Assembly (NCBI GenBank): GCA_019188245.1
Contig: JAECZO010000080.1
Span: forward strand, 62,001 to 126,000
Length of the DNA: 64,000 nt
Direction: 5' to 3'
From: Novymonas esmeraldas
Lineage: Eukaryota > Euglenozoa > Kinetoplastea > Trypanosomatida > Trypanosomatidae
Made by a program: the position numbers and the translations under genes. Under the pieces are notes generated by a model. The model saw only the letters and a list, made by a program, of their open reading frames with translations. It was not told where the DNA came from and made no database searches. Positions 40,136-49,860 of the stretch are shown here, piece after piece. The stretch's first letter is position 1; the number at the start of each line of letters is the position of its first letter.

Positions 40136-41740
40136 ATGTGGAGGAGGACAGTCCTGCGCCGGGCAGGGGGGCGGCTGCCGCCACCACCTCCACCGCACCT
40201 CTCCTCCACCTGCCTCGTCTCGTTCCTTCGCGCGAACGGCGTGGCAGCGAAGGCGCCGACGGCCGCGCTGCACCGCGCGCACAGACACGCCGTTGCTGAA
40301 ACTAACAGTCGCAGCATCTACGCCAACTTGGCGGCGGAGGAGGCGCTCCTCCGCGGGCTCTGCCTCGACGCGGACCAGTGTCTGCTGCTCCTCTACGTCA
40401 ACGACCCCTGTGTCGTGGTGGGGCGCAATCAGAACATCTTCCAAGAGGTGGCGCTACGGCGGGCGGCGGCCGACGGCGTGGCGGTGGCGCGGCGCGCCTC
40501 TGGCGGCGGCGCCGTCTACCACGACACTGGCAACCTGTGCTTCTCCTTCCTCACCCACCGCAGCCGGTACGCCCCGGAGAAGACGATCCAACTCGTGCGC
40601 CTCGGCCTCTGCGTGAGCTGCGGCATCGCCCCATCGCGGCTGACCACCACCGGTCGTCACGACCTCTTCCTCGATGGGCGGAAGATCACGGGCTCTGCGA
40701 TGCGCGTGCAGCGCGACATCGCCTACCACCACTGCACACTGCTGGTGAACACGCCGCACGCCTCGCTCGGCCGCTACCTGCACCCCGACGGCGAGTACAC
40801 TGCGTTCAAGACGTCCTCGGTGGGCTCGGTGCGCAGCCCCGTCACCACCCTCGCGGAGGCCGGCTGCATCGGTGAGGGCGGCGGCCGGCCTGCAACGATG
40901 GCGGCACTGAAGACGGAGATGGTGGACTTCTTCCTCGTCGCCGGTGCCCGCGTGCTCGACGCGGCGGCGGCGCAGTGGGACGCGGAGGTGACGGAGCTGC
41001 GCACCCTCGTCGCGGCAGAGCGTGGACAGCACGGCGGCGGCGGCGGCAGCAGCGGTGCGTCGCCATCGCTGCTGCTCGATGTGGCCGGCGCCGTGGCGGC
41101 GGATGCGGCCTTTGTGGAGGGCGAGGGCCGTCGCGCACCCGGCGGCGACGCCGTCACGCTCGGCGAGGCGGTGCGCAGGACGTCGTCGAGGGACTGGGCC
41201 TACGCCATGCCGCCCTTCACCTCCACCGTGTGCGTGCACAGCAGCGATTTCCAGTGCGTGTTGCAGGCCTTCCCGGCGTGGGGGGATGTCGTGCAGCTCT
41301 CCTCCATCACGGCGGCGGAGTTGATGAGGGAGCTGCAGCGGTGCGTCTTTGATCAGGAAGAGGAGGACACCGACGAGGCGACGGCAGCAGCGGCAGCGGG
41401 GGCGGAGGTCGGCGCGGCGCTCTACGTGCACACCACGGTCGAGAGCCGCCGCATCACCGCGGTGGCGGTGACGCGCACACCCACGCCGCCGCCGTGCGCG
41501 CCGTCCGTCTGGGTGGAGAGGTACCTGTGCGCGCTGCTGGTGGGCCACCGGTGCGACGCGGCGGTCGAGGGCATCGAGAGCGGCGGCGACGCCGCTGCCC
41601 TCGCACACGGTCTGGCGCTGGAGGCGGGGCAGCGGTGTCCCGACCTGCCGGACCTCGCACGCGACACGGCGCTGCTGCTCACCGCCCGTGCGCTGTTGTG
41701 CATCTGGCGGGACAAGAACGTGTTCGACGTTGCGCCGTAA
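40136..41740 (+). CDS. LPLA: Lipoate-protein ligase, mitochondrial (534 aa)
   Basis: LplA/LIPT1-type enzyme that attaches lipoic acid to E2 subunits and H protein of mitochondrial dehydrogenases. A basic N-terminus (MWRRTVLRRAGGRLP) looks like an import signal; the open frame upstream to 39992 is leader. The catalytic domain covers about residues 60-270: SIYANLAAEEALLR, VVVGRNQNIFQEV, the substrate-binding motif RRASGGGAVYHD at 119-130, FSFL, and the adenylate-contacting Lys in RKITGSAM (K183), then the His/Leu-rich HHCTLLVNT strand. The C-terminal part (about 290-534) has Gly/Ala linkers around a domain carrying FTSTVCVHSSDFQCVL and ESRRITAVAVTRTP. At 534 aa it is longer than bacterial LplA (about 340), mainly through these linkers. 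Confidence 0.94.
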   Translation: MWRRTVLRRAGGRLPPPPPPHLSSTCLVSFLRANGVAAKAPTAALHRAHRHAVAETNSRSIYANLAAEEALLRGLCLDADQCLLLLYVNDPCVVVGRNQNIFQEVALRRAAADGVAVARRASGGGAVYHDTGNLCFSFLTHRSRYAPEKTIQLVRLGLCVSCGIAPSRLTTTGRHDLFLDGRKITGSAMRVQRDIAYHHCTLLVNTPHASLGRYLHPDGEYTAFKTSSVGSVRSPVTTLAEAGCIGEGGGRPATMAALKTEMVDFFLVAGARVLDAAAAQWDAEVTELRTLVAAERGQHGGGGGSSGASPSLLLDVAGAVAADAAFVEGEGRRAPGGDAVTLGEAVRRTSSRDWAYAMPPFTSTVCVHSSDFQCVLQAFPAWGDVVQLSSITAAELMRELQRCVFDQEEEDTDEATAAAAAGAEVGAALYVHTTVESRRITAVAVTRTPTPPPCAPSVWVERYLCALLVGHRCDAAVEGIESGGDAAALAHGLALEAGQRCPDLPDLARDTALLLTARALLCIWRDKNVFDVAP

Positions 41741-42110
41741 CGAGCCCTGGCGCCACGTCTGTCGCGCCTCTGCAACAGCTCACACAAACACACACATAAC
41801 AAAAGGAAAGCCACCTCCACACACACACACGTTGGGACTACCGGCGTGGTGTGGTGGACGGACGAGCACTCTGCTTCGCGGCTCCACGAGGTGCACACAG
41901 CGCATCTGTGCTACGCGCGGCGGAGGGGCATGCGTGCATGCTCCTCAAGCGTCATGTCTCTCGCGAGTCCTCTTCCTCCTTCATGCTCCTTCCCTCTCTC
42001 TCTGACATGCCGTCGCTGCTTCTGCAACTGCGTCGCACACACACACACACACACACACAGTCGCTCACGACAGTACTCCACCACAACCGCAGTGCGCCGG
42101 CGATCCAGCT
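41741..42110. other. Spacer before KREPA3-like gene
   Basis: About 370 bp with no gene. CA runs at about 41783-41795, 41816-41831 and 42038-42060, with a pyrimidine-rich stretch at about 41960-42002. Confidence 0.6.
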
Positions 42111-43418
42111 ATGCGGCGCATCGCCTTGGTCGCGGGTCAGCGGCGGTGGCTCGGCGCTGCGCTGCTGCCTCGCGTGGGCACGCGCGGGTCGCAGTGGTGC
42201 GAGGAGGGGCCGTCCATCGGCTGCAGCGTGGCGCCTCTCCTCACGCCTGTCCGTGCGCTGCACGTGACGGCGCCACGTCATGGGCCGAAGGACGCCTCCT
42301 ACCAGTGCGGCGAGTGCGGCAAGACGTTCCGCCTCCTCAACGCGCTGCACCACCACATCATGACCCGCCACGGCAACAAGGCGGCGGCGCTGGTGCGCAA
42401 GGACGGCCGCCTCGTGCCGGTCGAGGGGGAGCAGCCGAAGACCGCGGCGACGCACGGCGGCGCGTCCACCGCCGCGTCTGCCGCCGCCGCACCGTCGGTC
42501 TCCGCCACCGCGCCGCTCGCCGCGTCTGCCGCCGCCGCCACGCCGTTCCCTGGGCTCTTCGCCGCTCCCTTCGGCGCTGCCGCTGCCGCTGTGCCGGCCG
42601 CTCCTCCACCACTGCCGGGAGGCGGTGCGGCGGCGGCGGCGGCGATGTCACCACCACCGCCCACCTCAACACCAACGTCTGGCGAGCAGGGCGACGGGGC
42701 GGCGGCGGCGGAGGAGGACGCGGAGCGGCGGCAGTTCGTGTGCACCGTCTGCCAGAAGACGTTCCGGCTCGAGGCGGCGCTGCAGCATCACTACTTGGCG
42801 AAGCACAACATGGATATGTCGAGCGCGACCGCCGCCACGGGCTCGGCGGCGACCGCCGGCACCGCCGCCGCCTCCGCTAACGGACTCGGCGGCGCGGCGG
42901 CAGGGGGGCTGGGCGGCACGGCGGGTGGCAGCGCGGAGGAGGCTGCTGCTGCTGCCGCTGCTGCTGCTGGCGTGCCGGGCGCGGGTGCGGCGCTGTTCAT
43001 GCGCCAGCAGGAGGGTGTGCTGCCGGACGCGCCGCAGTACCACCTCGACGTGGCCCCCGCTGCGCCTGACGAGGGTGATGTGGCGGCGCACTGGCGCTGT
43101 GTGAACATGTGCGTGCTGATGGGGGAGGTGCAGGAGGTGGAGTGCGGCTACGTCTTCACCGACCACGTACTGCAGTTCACCGTGGCGACGGAGTTCACGG
43201 CGCCGGCGTCGGGCGACCCGGACATGGACTTCCACACCGTCCGCGTGTACGGGTGCGAGTACTGGGCGACGCTGAAGGAGGACATGCAGAGCGGCGGGCG
43301 CTTCCTCGTGACGGGGCGGCTGCGGATGGTCCCGCAGTACGACACGCAGCTGAAGAAGTACTATCACTATCCGGTGGTGCAGGTGTTCCCCGGGTCCGGC
43401 GCCGTGGTGCGCGCCTGA
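42111..43418 (+). CDS. KREPA3: Editosome protein KREPA3-like, two C2H2 fingers plus OB fold (435 aa)
   Basis: Kinetoplastid RNA-editing complex protein. KREPA proteins are non-catalytic editosome subunits whose OB folds interact and bind RNA; only A1-A3 carry zinc fingers, and the size fits A3 (MP42). The N-terminus MRRIALVAGQRRWLGAALLP is a plausible mitochondrial signal. Finger 1 has C66, C69, H82 and H87 (YQCGECGKTF..); finger 2 has C211, C214, H227 and H232 (FVCTVCQKTF..). An Ala/Pro/Gly-rich linker lies between them and another runs to about residue 310. The C-terminal OB fold spans about 325-435: NMCVLMGEVQEVECGYVF, LQFTVATEF, HTVRVYGCEYWATLKED, GGRFLVTGRLRM and HYPVVQVFPGSG. Orthology to A3 rather than A2 is inferred from length. 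Confidence 0.92.
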   Translation: MRRIALVAGQRRWLGAALLPRVGTRGSQWCEEGPSIGCSVAPLLTPVRALHVTAPRHGPKDASYQCGECGKTFRLLNALHHHIMTRHGNKAAALVRKDGRLVPVEGEQPKTAATHGGASTAASAAAAPSVSATAPLAASAAAATPFPGLFAAPFGAAAAAVPAAPPPLPGGGAAAAAAMSPPPPTSTPTSGEQGDGAAAAEEDAERRQFVCTVCQKTFRLEAALQHHYLAKHNMDMSSATAATGSAATAGTAAASANGLGGAAAGGLGGTAGGSAEEAAAAAAAAAGVPGAGAALFMRQQEGVLPDAPQYHLDVAPAAPDEGDVAAHWRCVNMCVLMGEVQEVECGYVFTDHVLQFTVATEFTAPASGDPDMDFHTVRVYGCEYWATLKEDMQSGGRFLVTGRLRMVPQYDTQLKKYYHYPVVQVFPGSGAVVRA

Positions 43419-44171
43419 CACTGTCCAATCGTTGCTCCCGTCGAGGAGAGAGAGAGAGTGTGTGTGTGGAGAAGGGGACTAGCGGGTGCACACACACACA
43501 CACACACATACACACAAGCGCTGGTCACAACAGGTTCACGCATGTGTGTCTGGTGTTCGGTGTGTGTGTATGTGTGTGTGTGTGTGGAGTTTGTTGTTGT
43601 TGTGTGTGTATGCGTACGTTTGTGTGTGTGTGTGTACGTTTGTGTGTGTGTTGTTCATGAGTCTGTCACAGTGTTAGTGAAGTTGATATCCATCGGATGT
43701 GGCGGATGCTCGCTGCGTCTGCAACTCGCCATGAGCGAGAGAGTGAGAGATGCGCGCGGGGTGAAGGGACAAGTTACGCTTCGTGGCCCTCCGCCCCTCC
43801 CTCTGCGCTCGTCGTGTCGCCTGTGCCACAGCCCATCCACCTCTGCCATCGTCCTCCCCCGTTCCTCGTCGTCTGATCCCCCGTGGGCGATGCGGTGCCG
43901 CTGTCGAGTCGGGCTCGTGCTGCACCTCCACACACACACACACATACACGTGTTGGCGTTCGCATGCACGTGCGGTCGCGTGTACATCAACTGTCAGAGG
44001 CACATCTTCCCTCGTGCTCGCCAGCGTTCGCACCGTAGACGTGTAGAGGTGCCAACGCGTGGGAGGCGTGGGACGGGTAGGCTGAACCGCAGTCTCCTCC
44101 GCACACACACTTAGATACACAAACACACACACTTAGATACACAAATACACACACACACACACACGCGTGCG
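43419..44171. other. Spacer with GT-rich 3' part and CA-rich leader
   Basis: No gene seen. GT-rich stretches occupy about 43559-43586 and 43620-43652, CA lies at 43929-43946, and a tandemly repeated CA/TTAGATA unit of about 21 bp lies at 44103-44147 just before the next start codon. Confidence 0.65.
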
Positions 44172-46682
44172 ATGGAGCTTCTGCGTACCGCGAGTGTCGA
44201 CGGCCGCGCCTGCTGCGCTGCGGGCGAGGAGGTCTGGGTGGGGAAGCAGAGCGGCGGCATCGCCGTCTTCGCAGCGCGGACGGGCGACCGCCTCCTCGAC
44301 ATCGACGTCACGGCGGACGACGGCGCGACGGCGGCGCAGGTGAGCCACATGATGGCCGTGCTGGGGGAGGTGTGGGTGAGCACGCTGGAGGGCCGCGTCC
44401 ACATCTTCGACCTCGCGTCGCGGCGCTCACTGGACTCCATCCTGCTTCCCGGGGCGGAGAAGAAGGTGCGCGTCGTCGGGCTGCTCAACGGCGGCCACAT
44501 CGCCGTCGTCGCCGCCGCCAGCGGCTCCGTCTACCTCCACCATCCACTCACGCACAAGCGGCTCGGCACCTTGTCCACCTCCACCTCCCCCTGCACCGCC
44601 GTGGCGCTCTTCTACAGCTTCGTCGTCGGCGGCGACGCCAGTGGTGCCCTGTACCTGTGGGACCCGCTCTCAGGCGAGTGCGTCCACTACCACGGTGAGA
44701 GCAAGAGCGAGGTCCTGGCGCTGCTGCACGAGCCGACGACCGGCACGATGTGGGTGTCACGTGCGAACGAGCACGTCGACGTGTACGCCGTGGTGGACGG
44801 CGCGCTGCAGCTGCAGCGTCGCGTGAGTGGGGTGGGTCGCGTCACGGGCATGGTGGCGGTCTCCGGCACTGTGGTGGCGACAACGTTCACCAGGCGCCTC
44901 GTGCAGATCGACGCGGCGACGGCGCGCATCGCGGCGAACGTCGCCGGCGCGCACGACACGTTCATCCACGGCTGCTGCAAGGCGATGCATGAGGAGGTGG
45001 CGCAGGTGTGGAGCGTCGGCAACGATGGCGCACTGCGTGCGTGGCGTGTCCCGGGAGTGCTGGTGCCCGTCGTGTCACCGCCTCACCTGCCCCCCGCCGC
45101 GCAGGCCGCCCTCGCCTCCGCTGTCGCGGCCCACTTTGAGTCGGAGCAGAGCGCGCTGCGGGTGGAGGTGCAGGCGGCGCAGCGGCGCAGCGTCGACGTG
45201 GCGGACGAGCTCCGCAAGGCGCGCGAGGAGGCACAGGAGCTGCGGCTGCGGCTCTCCCTGGAGGAGGAGAAGCGGCTCGCCGTGGACGCGGAGTTGGCGG
45301 CGGAGCGGCGGCGTCGCGTGGAGGTGGAGGAGCGGAACGCGGCTCTCACCAAGGACGTGATCGAGATCACGTCGAAGGTGTCCACGGTGGAGCGCGAGCG
45401 CAACAGCCTCCGCGGGGAGGTGACACAGCTCCAGCTGGACCTCTCCAAGTCGCGCACCGACACCAGCACGCGGCAGACGGAGAAGACGTCCGTGGAGAAG
45501 CTGCTGTCGGAGGAGCGGACGCAGCGGAGCGTGATGGAGCAGCGGCTGCGGGACACGGAGGGACGGCTCAGCTCCCTGCAGGCCGAGCACCGTCGCGTGT
45601 GCGACGCTGTCGGCAGCGTTGCGGCGAGCCAACAGTCGATGAACAAGGCGGCCCAGGACGACCAGGTCAAGAGCGGCGCCGCGGTGAGCGCGGAGCTCGA
45701 GCAGGCGCGCCGGATGAACGCGCTGATGAGCGCGGCCATCGCGTCAATGGAATACACGATCCGCCGCCGCGAGGAGGAGGACCGCGACCTGACGGCGCTG
45801 CTGAACGCCTTCCGGCGCCGCGTCGCCGACCGAGTCACAGACCCCAACCTCGCGGCGCTGCTGCTCGCCACCATCGTCCGCAACGCACCTCGCTTCGACC
45901 TCGAGTGCGATGAGTTCACCAAAGCGCAGCTGATGGACCGCAACGGCCCCTTCCTGCAGTTCATCCAGTCCCTGCGCGCCACGGACCCGGAGGCGTATCA
46001 GAAGCTCATGCAGTACCTGCAGAACCCGTCTGCGGCGCAGGGCCTGCCGGCCGAGGCACAAGCGCTGCTGGACCGCCTCGTCACACTCGCGGCGAGTGAC
46101 GGCGCGGTGTCCGAGGCGGACCTCTCCAGCTTCAAGAAGACGATCCCCGTCTTCACGGACGCCGCCGGCATCCCCGACAGCCGCGTCGCCGCCGGCGCCG
46201 GCGTGAGCGGCCTCGGCGGTGGCGGCGCCGTTCCACCGAGTCTGGCGGCGTTGCTCGGCGCCGGTGGCGTGGCGGGTGGCGTGGCGCCCACGGCGTCTGG
46301 CGGGCTGACGCAGCAGGACCAGGAGGTGGTGAACAACGCCCTCGTGCGCGAGTTGCGTGGCCAGCGGCTGATTGATGAGAACTACATCCGCGAGCAGCAG
46401 GCGATGTTCGAGTTCATTCTCAAGACGCGGCGCCTGCTCGTGGAGAGCCTCGCGGTGCTGCAGAAGCGCACGGCGAGCGCGCGGCAGGTGGTGGAGGCGC
46501 TGTGTCTGAACACCGCAGCCGCCAGCACGAGCTCACCCGCAACGACACCGTCGCGGAAGAGTCTGCAGCCGCTGCAGAACATCTTCAGCGGCATCGTGCG
46601 GGAGCTGGAGGAGCTCGCGTCCGACGTGGTCCAGCGCTACCTGACCAGCGCAGAGAAGCAGCGACTCGGCGTGGTGCAGTAG
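44172..46682 (+). CDS. Beta-propeller (WD40-like) and coiled-coil protein (836 aa)
   Basis: Specific function not recognised. Residues 1-295 form a beta-propeller of about seven blades with degenerate WD repeats: EVWVGKQSGGIAVFAARTG, EVWVSTLEGRVHIFDLASR, SVYLHHPLTH, GALYLWDPLSGECVHYHGE, TMWVSRANEHVDVYAV and QVWSVGNDGALRAWRVPG. A coiled coil follows at about 315-540 (long Glu/Arg-rich heptads), then a helical domain at about 530-640, an Ala/Gly linker near 670-715 and a helical C-terminus to 836 that may also dimerise. The start is the ATG at 44172, the first after the CA leader. Propeller-plus-coil proteins commonly work as cytoskeletal, flagellar-transport or membrane-trafficking scaffolds; here that is only a class-level inference. 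Confidence 0.9.
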   Translation: MELLRTASVDGRACCAAGEEVWVGKQSGGIAVFAARTGDRLLDIDVTADDGATAAQVSHMMAVLGEVWVSTLEGRVHIFDLASRRSLDSILLPGAEKKVRVVGLLNGGHIAVVAAASGSVYLHHPLTHKRLGTLSTSTSPCTAVALFYSFVVGGDASGALYLWDPLSGECVHYHGESKSEVLALLHEPTTGTMWVSRANEHVDVYAVVDGALQLQRRVSGVGRVTGMVAVSGTVVATTFTRRLVQIDAATARIAANVAGAHDTFIHGCCKAMHEEVAQVWSVGNDGALRAWRVPGVLVPVVSPPHLPPAAQAALASAVAAHFESEQSALRVEVQAAQRRSVDVADELRKAREEAQELRLRLSLEEEKRLAVDAELAAERRRRVEVEERNAALTKDVIEITSKVSTVERERNSLRGEVTQLQLDLSKSRTDTSTRQTEKTSVEKLLSEERTQRSVMEQRLRDTEGRLSSLQAEHRRVCDAVGSVAASQQSMNKAAQDDQVKSGAAVSAELEQARRMNALMSAAIASMEYTIRRREEEDRDLTALLNAFRRRVADRVTDPNLAALLLATIVRNAPRFDLECDEFTKAQLMDRNGPFLQFIQSLRATDPEAYQKLMQYLQNPSAAQGLPAEAQALLDRLVTLAASDGAVSEADLSSFKKTIPVFTDAAGIPDSRVAAGAGVSGLGGGGAVPPSLAALLGAGGVAGGVAPTASGGLTQQDQEVVNNALVRELRGQRLIDENYIREQQAMFEFILKTRRLLVESLAVLQKRTASARQVVEALCLNTAAASTSSPATTPSRKSLQPLQNIFSGIVRELEELASDVVQRYLTSAEKQRLGVVQ

Positions 46683-47545
46683 ACAACCGGCGACGGCGAT
46701 CGTGACGCCAAGGCGATGGTGTCGTCGCCGTCGCCGTCGCCCTCCCCACATGTATCTTCGTGTATGTCTGCTTAGATGATGCAGAGGTGGCGCTGCACTG
46801 CGGACACACAGACAGACAGACAGAGAGAGAGAGAGACGGACTGACAGACGCAGACGCAGACGGACACGCACACCTTCTTTTCTCGGCGTGTCTGTCGTCC
46901 ACCACATGTGTGTGTGTGTGGGGGGGGGGGGCGTTGCGCGTCGCTGATGGTGGCGGCGAAGCTCAACACACGTCTCTGCCAAGCTGAGACCCAGAGCACA
47001 GACACACACACACACACTAGTGTGTGTATCTCTCTCTGTTCATGACCTTCATGTGTTGCGCACTCGCGGTGTTGCTCGATCCGCTCTCACGCCGCTCCTC
47101 CTTCTCCCCTCCCTCACCTCTCCTCCCACGCACGCTCTTCACTCCTCGCAGCGACCTCCCCTCTGTGATCTGCAGCGCACCAGTCCTCGACGCACCCGTG
47201 AAGAGCACATCCACACCCACCCACAGAAAGATACACACATACACACACACACACACACGCAGTTAGCACACGTCTTGCTGCGTCTGAGCCTTGACCTTCC
47301 CCCCGCTGTCACGCTGCCCCTTACCAGTCTTAAAGTCTAAGTATACACACACACACACACGCACACATACGCTGCCTCTCCCCTCCCCTCTCTGTGTGTG
47401 GCACCGCTGCTCTTCCTTCCCTCTCTCTCTCTCCCACACACACACTCTCTCTCTCTTTCTATTCGTTGGTCTCTCTCACTCTCTGTGTGTGCGTCGGCGC
47501 CTCTCTCTCTCTCTCTCTCCGTGTGTGCCCACCTCGCGACTCTCA
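46683..47545. other. Spacer before desaturase gene
   Basis: No gene seen. It holds (CAGA)/GAGA repeats near 46807-46837, a G run near 46920-46931, CA at 46999-47017 and 47233-47258, a further CA run at 47344-47361 and long CT-rich tracts to 47520. No AG lies between about 47525 and the ATG at 47546, so the splice acceptor must be well upstream, for example the AGs near 47325-47339. Confidence 0.6.
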
Positions 47546-48799
47546 ATGGCGCTCAACGACGCTCTCCCACAGCAGAAGTATGAGATCCTCATCGATGGCG
47601 TCCTGTACGACTGCACAAACCTGCGCCACCCCGGCGGGAGTGTCTACCGCTACTTCCTCGGCAGCGGCGACGCGACGGAGACGTTCCAGCAGTTCCACCT
47701 GAAGCTGCCCAAGGCGAGCAAGTACCTCCAGCGGCTGCCAAGCCGGCCGGCTCCTCCGCAGTCCAACGTCGACTTGGCCGAGCAGAAGCGCCTCGCGAAG
47801 CTGTCGCGCGACTTCAAGGCGCTGCACGACGCCTGCGTGGAGGAGGGCCTGTTCGACGCGAGCTGGCTGCACATCGCGTACCGCATGGGGGAGCTGATTC
47901 TGATGCACGCGCTCGGCATCTACATGCTCTTCCACGCGCCGTCGCTGTGGCCCGTCTCGTTGATCCTGCTCGGTGTGGCGGAGGGCCGGTGCGGCTGGCT
48001 GATGCACGAGGCGGGCCACTACAGCGTCACCGGCATCCCGTGGCTCGACATCAAGCTGCAGGAGGTGCTCTACGGGCTCGGCGACGGCATGAGCGCGGCG
48101 TGGTGGCGGTCGCAGCACAACAAGCACCACGCCTCCCCACAGAAGCACCGCCACGACGTCGACATGGAGACGCTGCCGCTCGTCGCCTTCAACAAGGCCA
48201 TCGCGCGCCGTGGCAAGCGCAACCCGTACATCCGCCGCTGGATCTCGTGGCAGCAGTACGTGTTCGGCCCCATCACGTGCTCCATCATCGCGCTCTACTG
48301 GCAACTCTTCCTGCACGTGCGGCACTCGGCGCGGACGCGGCGCTACACGGAGCTGCTGTCCATGCTGTGCCGCTGGGTGTCGGTCGGGGTTCTGTGTCAC
48401 AGCCTGCACGTGTCCTTCTGGCGCGGGCTCGGCGGGGTTCTCTTCTCGCAGGCGTTCAGCTCCGCCTACATCTTCGTGAGCTTCTCGCTCAGCCACTCGC
48501 ACCTCCCAACGCTGCCGGAGGACCAACATGTGCACTTCGTCGAGTACGGCTCCTACCACACCATGAACGTCGCGCCGTCGTGGTTCGTGACGTGGTTCAT
48601 GGCGTACCTCAACTACCAGGTGGAGCACCACCTCTTCCCGTGCATGCCGCAGTTCAGGTTCGTCGCGCTGGCGCCGCGGGTGCGGCGGCTCTTCGAGGAG
48701 AACGGCCTCGTGTACGACTCCCGCTCGTACAAGAGCTCCATGAAGGCCACCTTCGACAACCTCGGCGCCGTCGCTGACTACATCGTCTCCAAGGAGTAG
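47546..48799 (+). CDS. Front-end fatty acid desaturase with cytochrome b5 domain (417 aa)
   Basis: Membrane desaturase of polyunsaturated fatty acid synthesis. Cytochrome-b5-like N-terminus with the haem motif HPGG at 28-31 and a second His in ETFQQFH. Desaturase boxes: HEAGH at 154-158, HNKHH at 191-195 and the front-end box QVEHH at 358-362, where Gln replaces His, the mark of delta-4/5/6 enzymes. Hydrophobic stretches lie near 115-150 and 235-300. The start is the ATG at 47546 (MALNDALPQQ). Leishmania has delta-6, delta-5 and delta-4 front-end desaturases; as I recall the delta-5 gene is on chromosome 7 like MsrA, so delta-5 is favoured, but regiospecificity cannot be read from these motifs. 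Confidence 0.94.
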   Translation: MALNDALPQQKYEILIDGVLYDCTNLRHPGGSVYRYFLGSGDATETFQQFHLKLPKASKYLQRLPSRPAPPQSNVDLAEQKRLAKLSRDFKALHDACVEEGLFDASWLHIAYRMGELILMHALGIYMLFHAPSLWPVSLILLGVAEGRCGWLMHEAGHYSVTGIPWLDIKLQEVLYGLGDGMSAAWWRSQHNKHHASPQKHRHDVDMETLPLVAFNKAIARRGKRNPYIRRWISWQQYVFGPITCSIIALYWQLFLHVRHSARTRRYTELLSMLCRWVSVGVLCHSLHVSFWRGLGGVLFSQAFSSAYIFVSFSLSHSHLPTLPEDQHVHFVEYGSYHTMNVAPSWFVTWFMAYLNYQVEHHLFPCMPQFRFVALAPRVRRLFEENGLVYDSRSYKSSMKATFDNLGAVADYIVSKE

Positions 48800-49760
48800 T
48801 GGAGTTATAGAGAATGAAACAGAAGGAGAGTGGGGGGGGGGGGTGGGTGCGCGATGGCCAAGCACACACACACACACACATGAACATACACTCGTATCCG
48901 TGCTGCCACAGAAGGGAGGGCAACCCCGCTTCTCTCCCGTCTGCTCGGTCATGCGTGTGAGTGCGCGGACACAGGTGGAGGATGTTGTGTGTCTGTCCGA
49001 TACGCGCAGCGGACAGGTGGCCGGCTTTACTGAAGAACGACGTGGAAGAGTGCTGCAACGGATGTGTGTGCGTGTGTGTGTGTGTGTTTGGTGGTGTGCG
49101 CCATCATGTGCGCCTTCTTCTCGTCCCGCTCTCCTCTCCTCTCCTCTCCTTCGGATGCTGCATCTGCTGACGCCCCCTCCCCCCCTCTTGCTCTCGCTCT
49201 TGCTCTCTCTGCCCGTCAGTCTCTCTTGTGTGTGTGTGGTGTGCGCTGTCCCTAGTGAATGGGTGCCTCGCGCCTTCAACTCTCTTCTCTCTCCCTCCCC
49301 CTCTCATCCCCGGTGCACGAGTGTGGCTGATGGCTGCCGTCGCCCCGCTACTCCCTCGTGCTTCCCACCTAGCCACACACACACGCACACACACACACAC
49401 ATATGCACACGCGCAGGTGCATCCTCGCAGGACATGGTGGCTGCTCCGACCGCATCGGCGACAGAACGAAGGTGCGTCAGCTGGAGCGAGCGAGGAGAGA
49501 TGCCCCCCTCGGACTCCCGTGCGTGCATGTGTGTACGTTTGTGTATGTTTGTTTGTTCGTGTGTGTGTGTGTTAGGTGGGGGCACTGCAGACGCCGTTGG
49601 CGCACCGGCGACGCCGCTGCACAACGAGTATCTGCAGTGCTCATCTTCCTGGTGTACCGTGGCGTGACAGACGTGATGGACAGCGCTCTTCACCGCCTTT
49701 GCCTTCTCTCTCTCTCTCTCCTCCTTCTCCTCCTCGCACACCATCATCGTCTCACTCCTG

Positions 49761-49792
<32 letters not shown>

Positions 49793-49860
49793 ACACGCGC
49801 GTGGCTTGAGTCTTGCCTGCTCTATTGGTGCCAAGAGACGCCATCGCGTGTTGTGTGGCG
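48800..49860. other. Spacer of 1.06 kb, no gene seen
   Basis: A G run lies at about 48832-48842, CA at 48864-48880, GT-rich text at 49062-49088, a CT-rich tract at about 49115-49220, CA at about 49375-49402 and a (CA)n run at 49759-49789 shortly before the next gene. Open frames are simple-sequence in content. Confidence 0.6.

Noticed and set aside
47543-49279. 578-aa minus-strand open frame opposite the desaturase
   Set aside because: Antisense shadow of a gene with intact histidine boxes; its composition is Arg/His/Glu-rich and domain-free.
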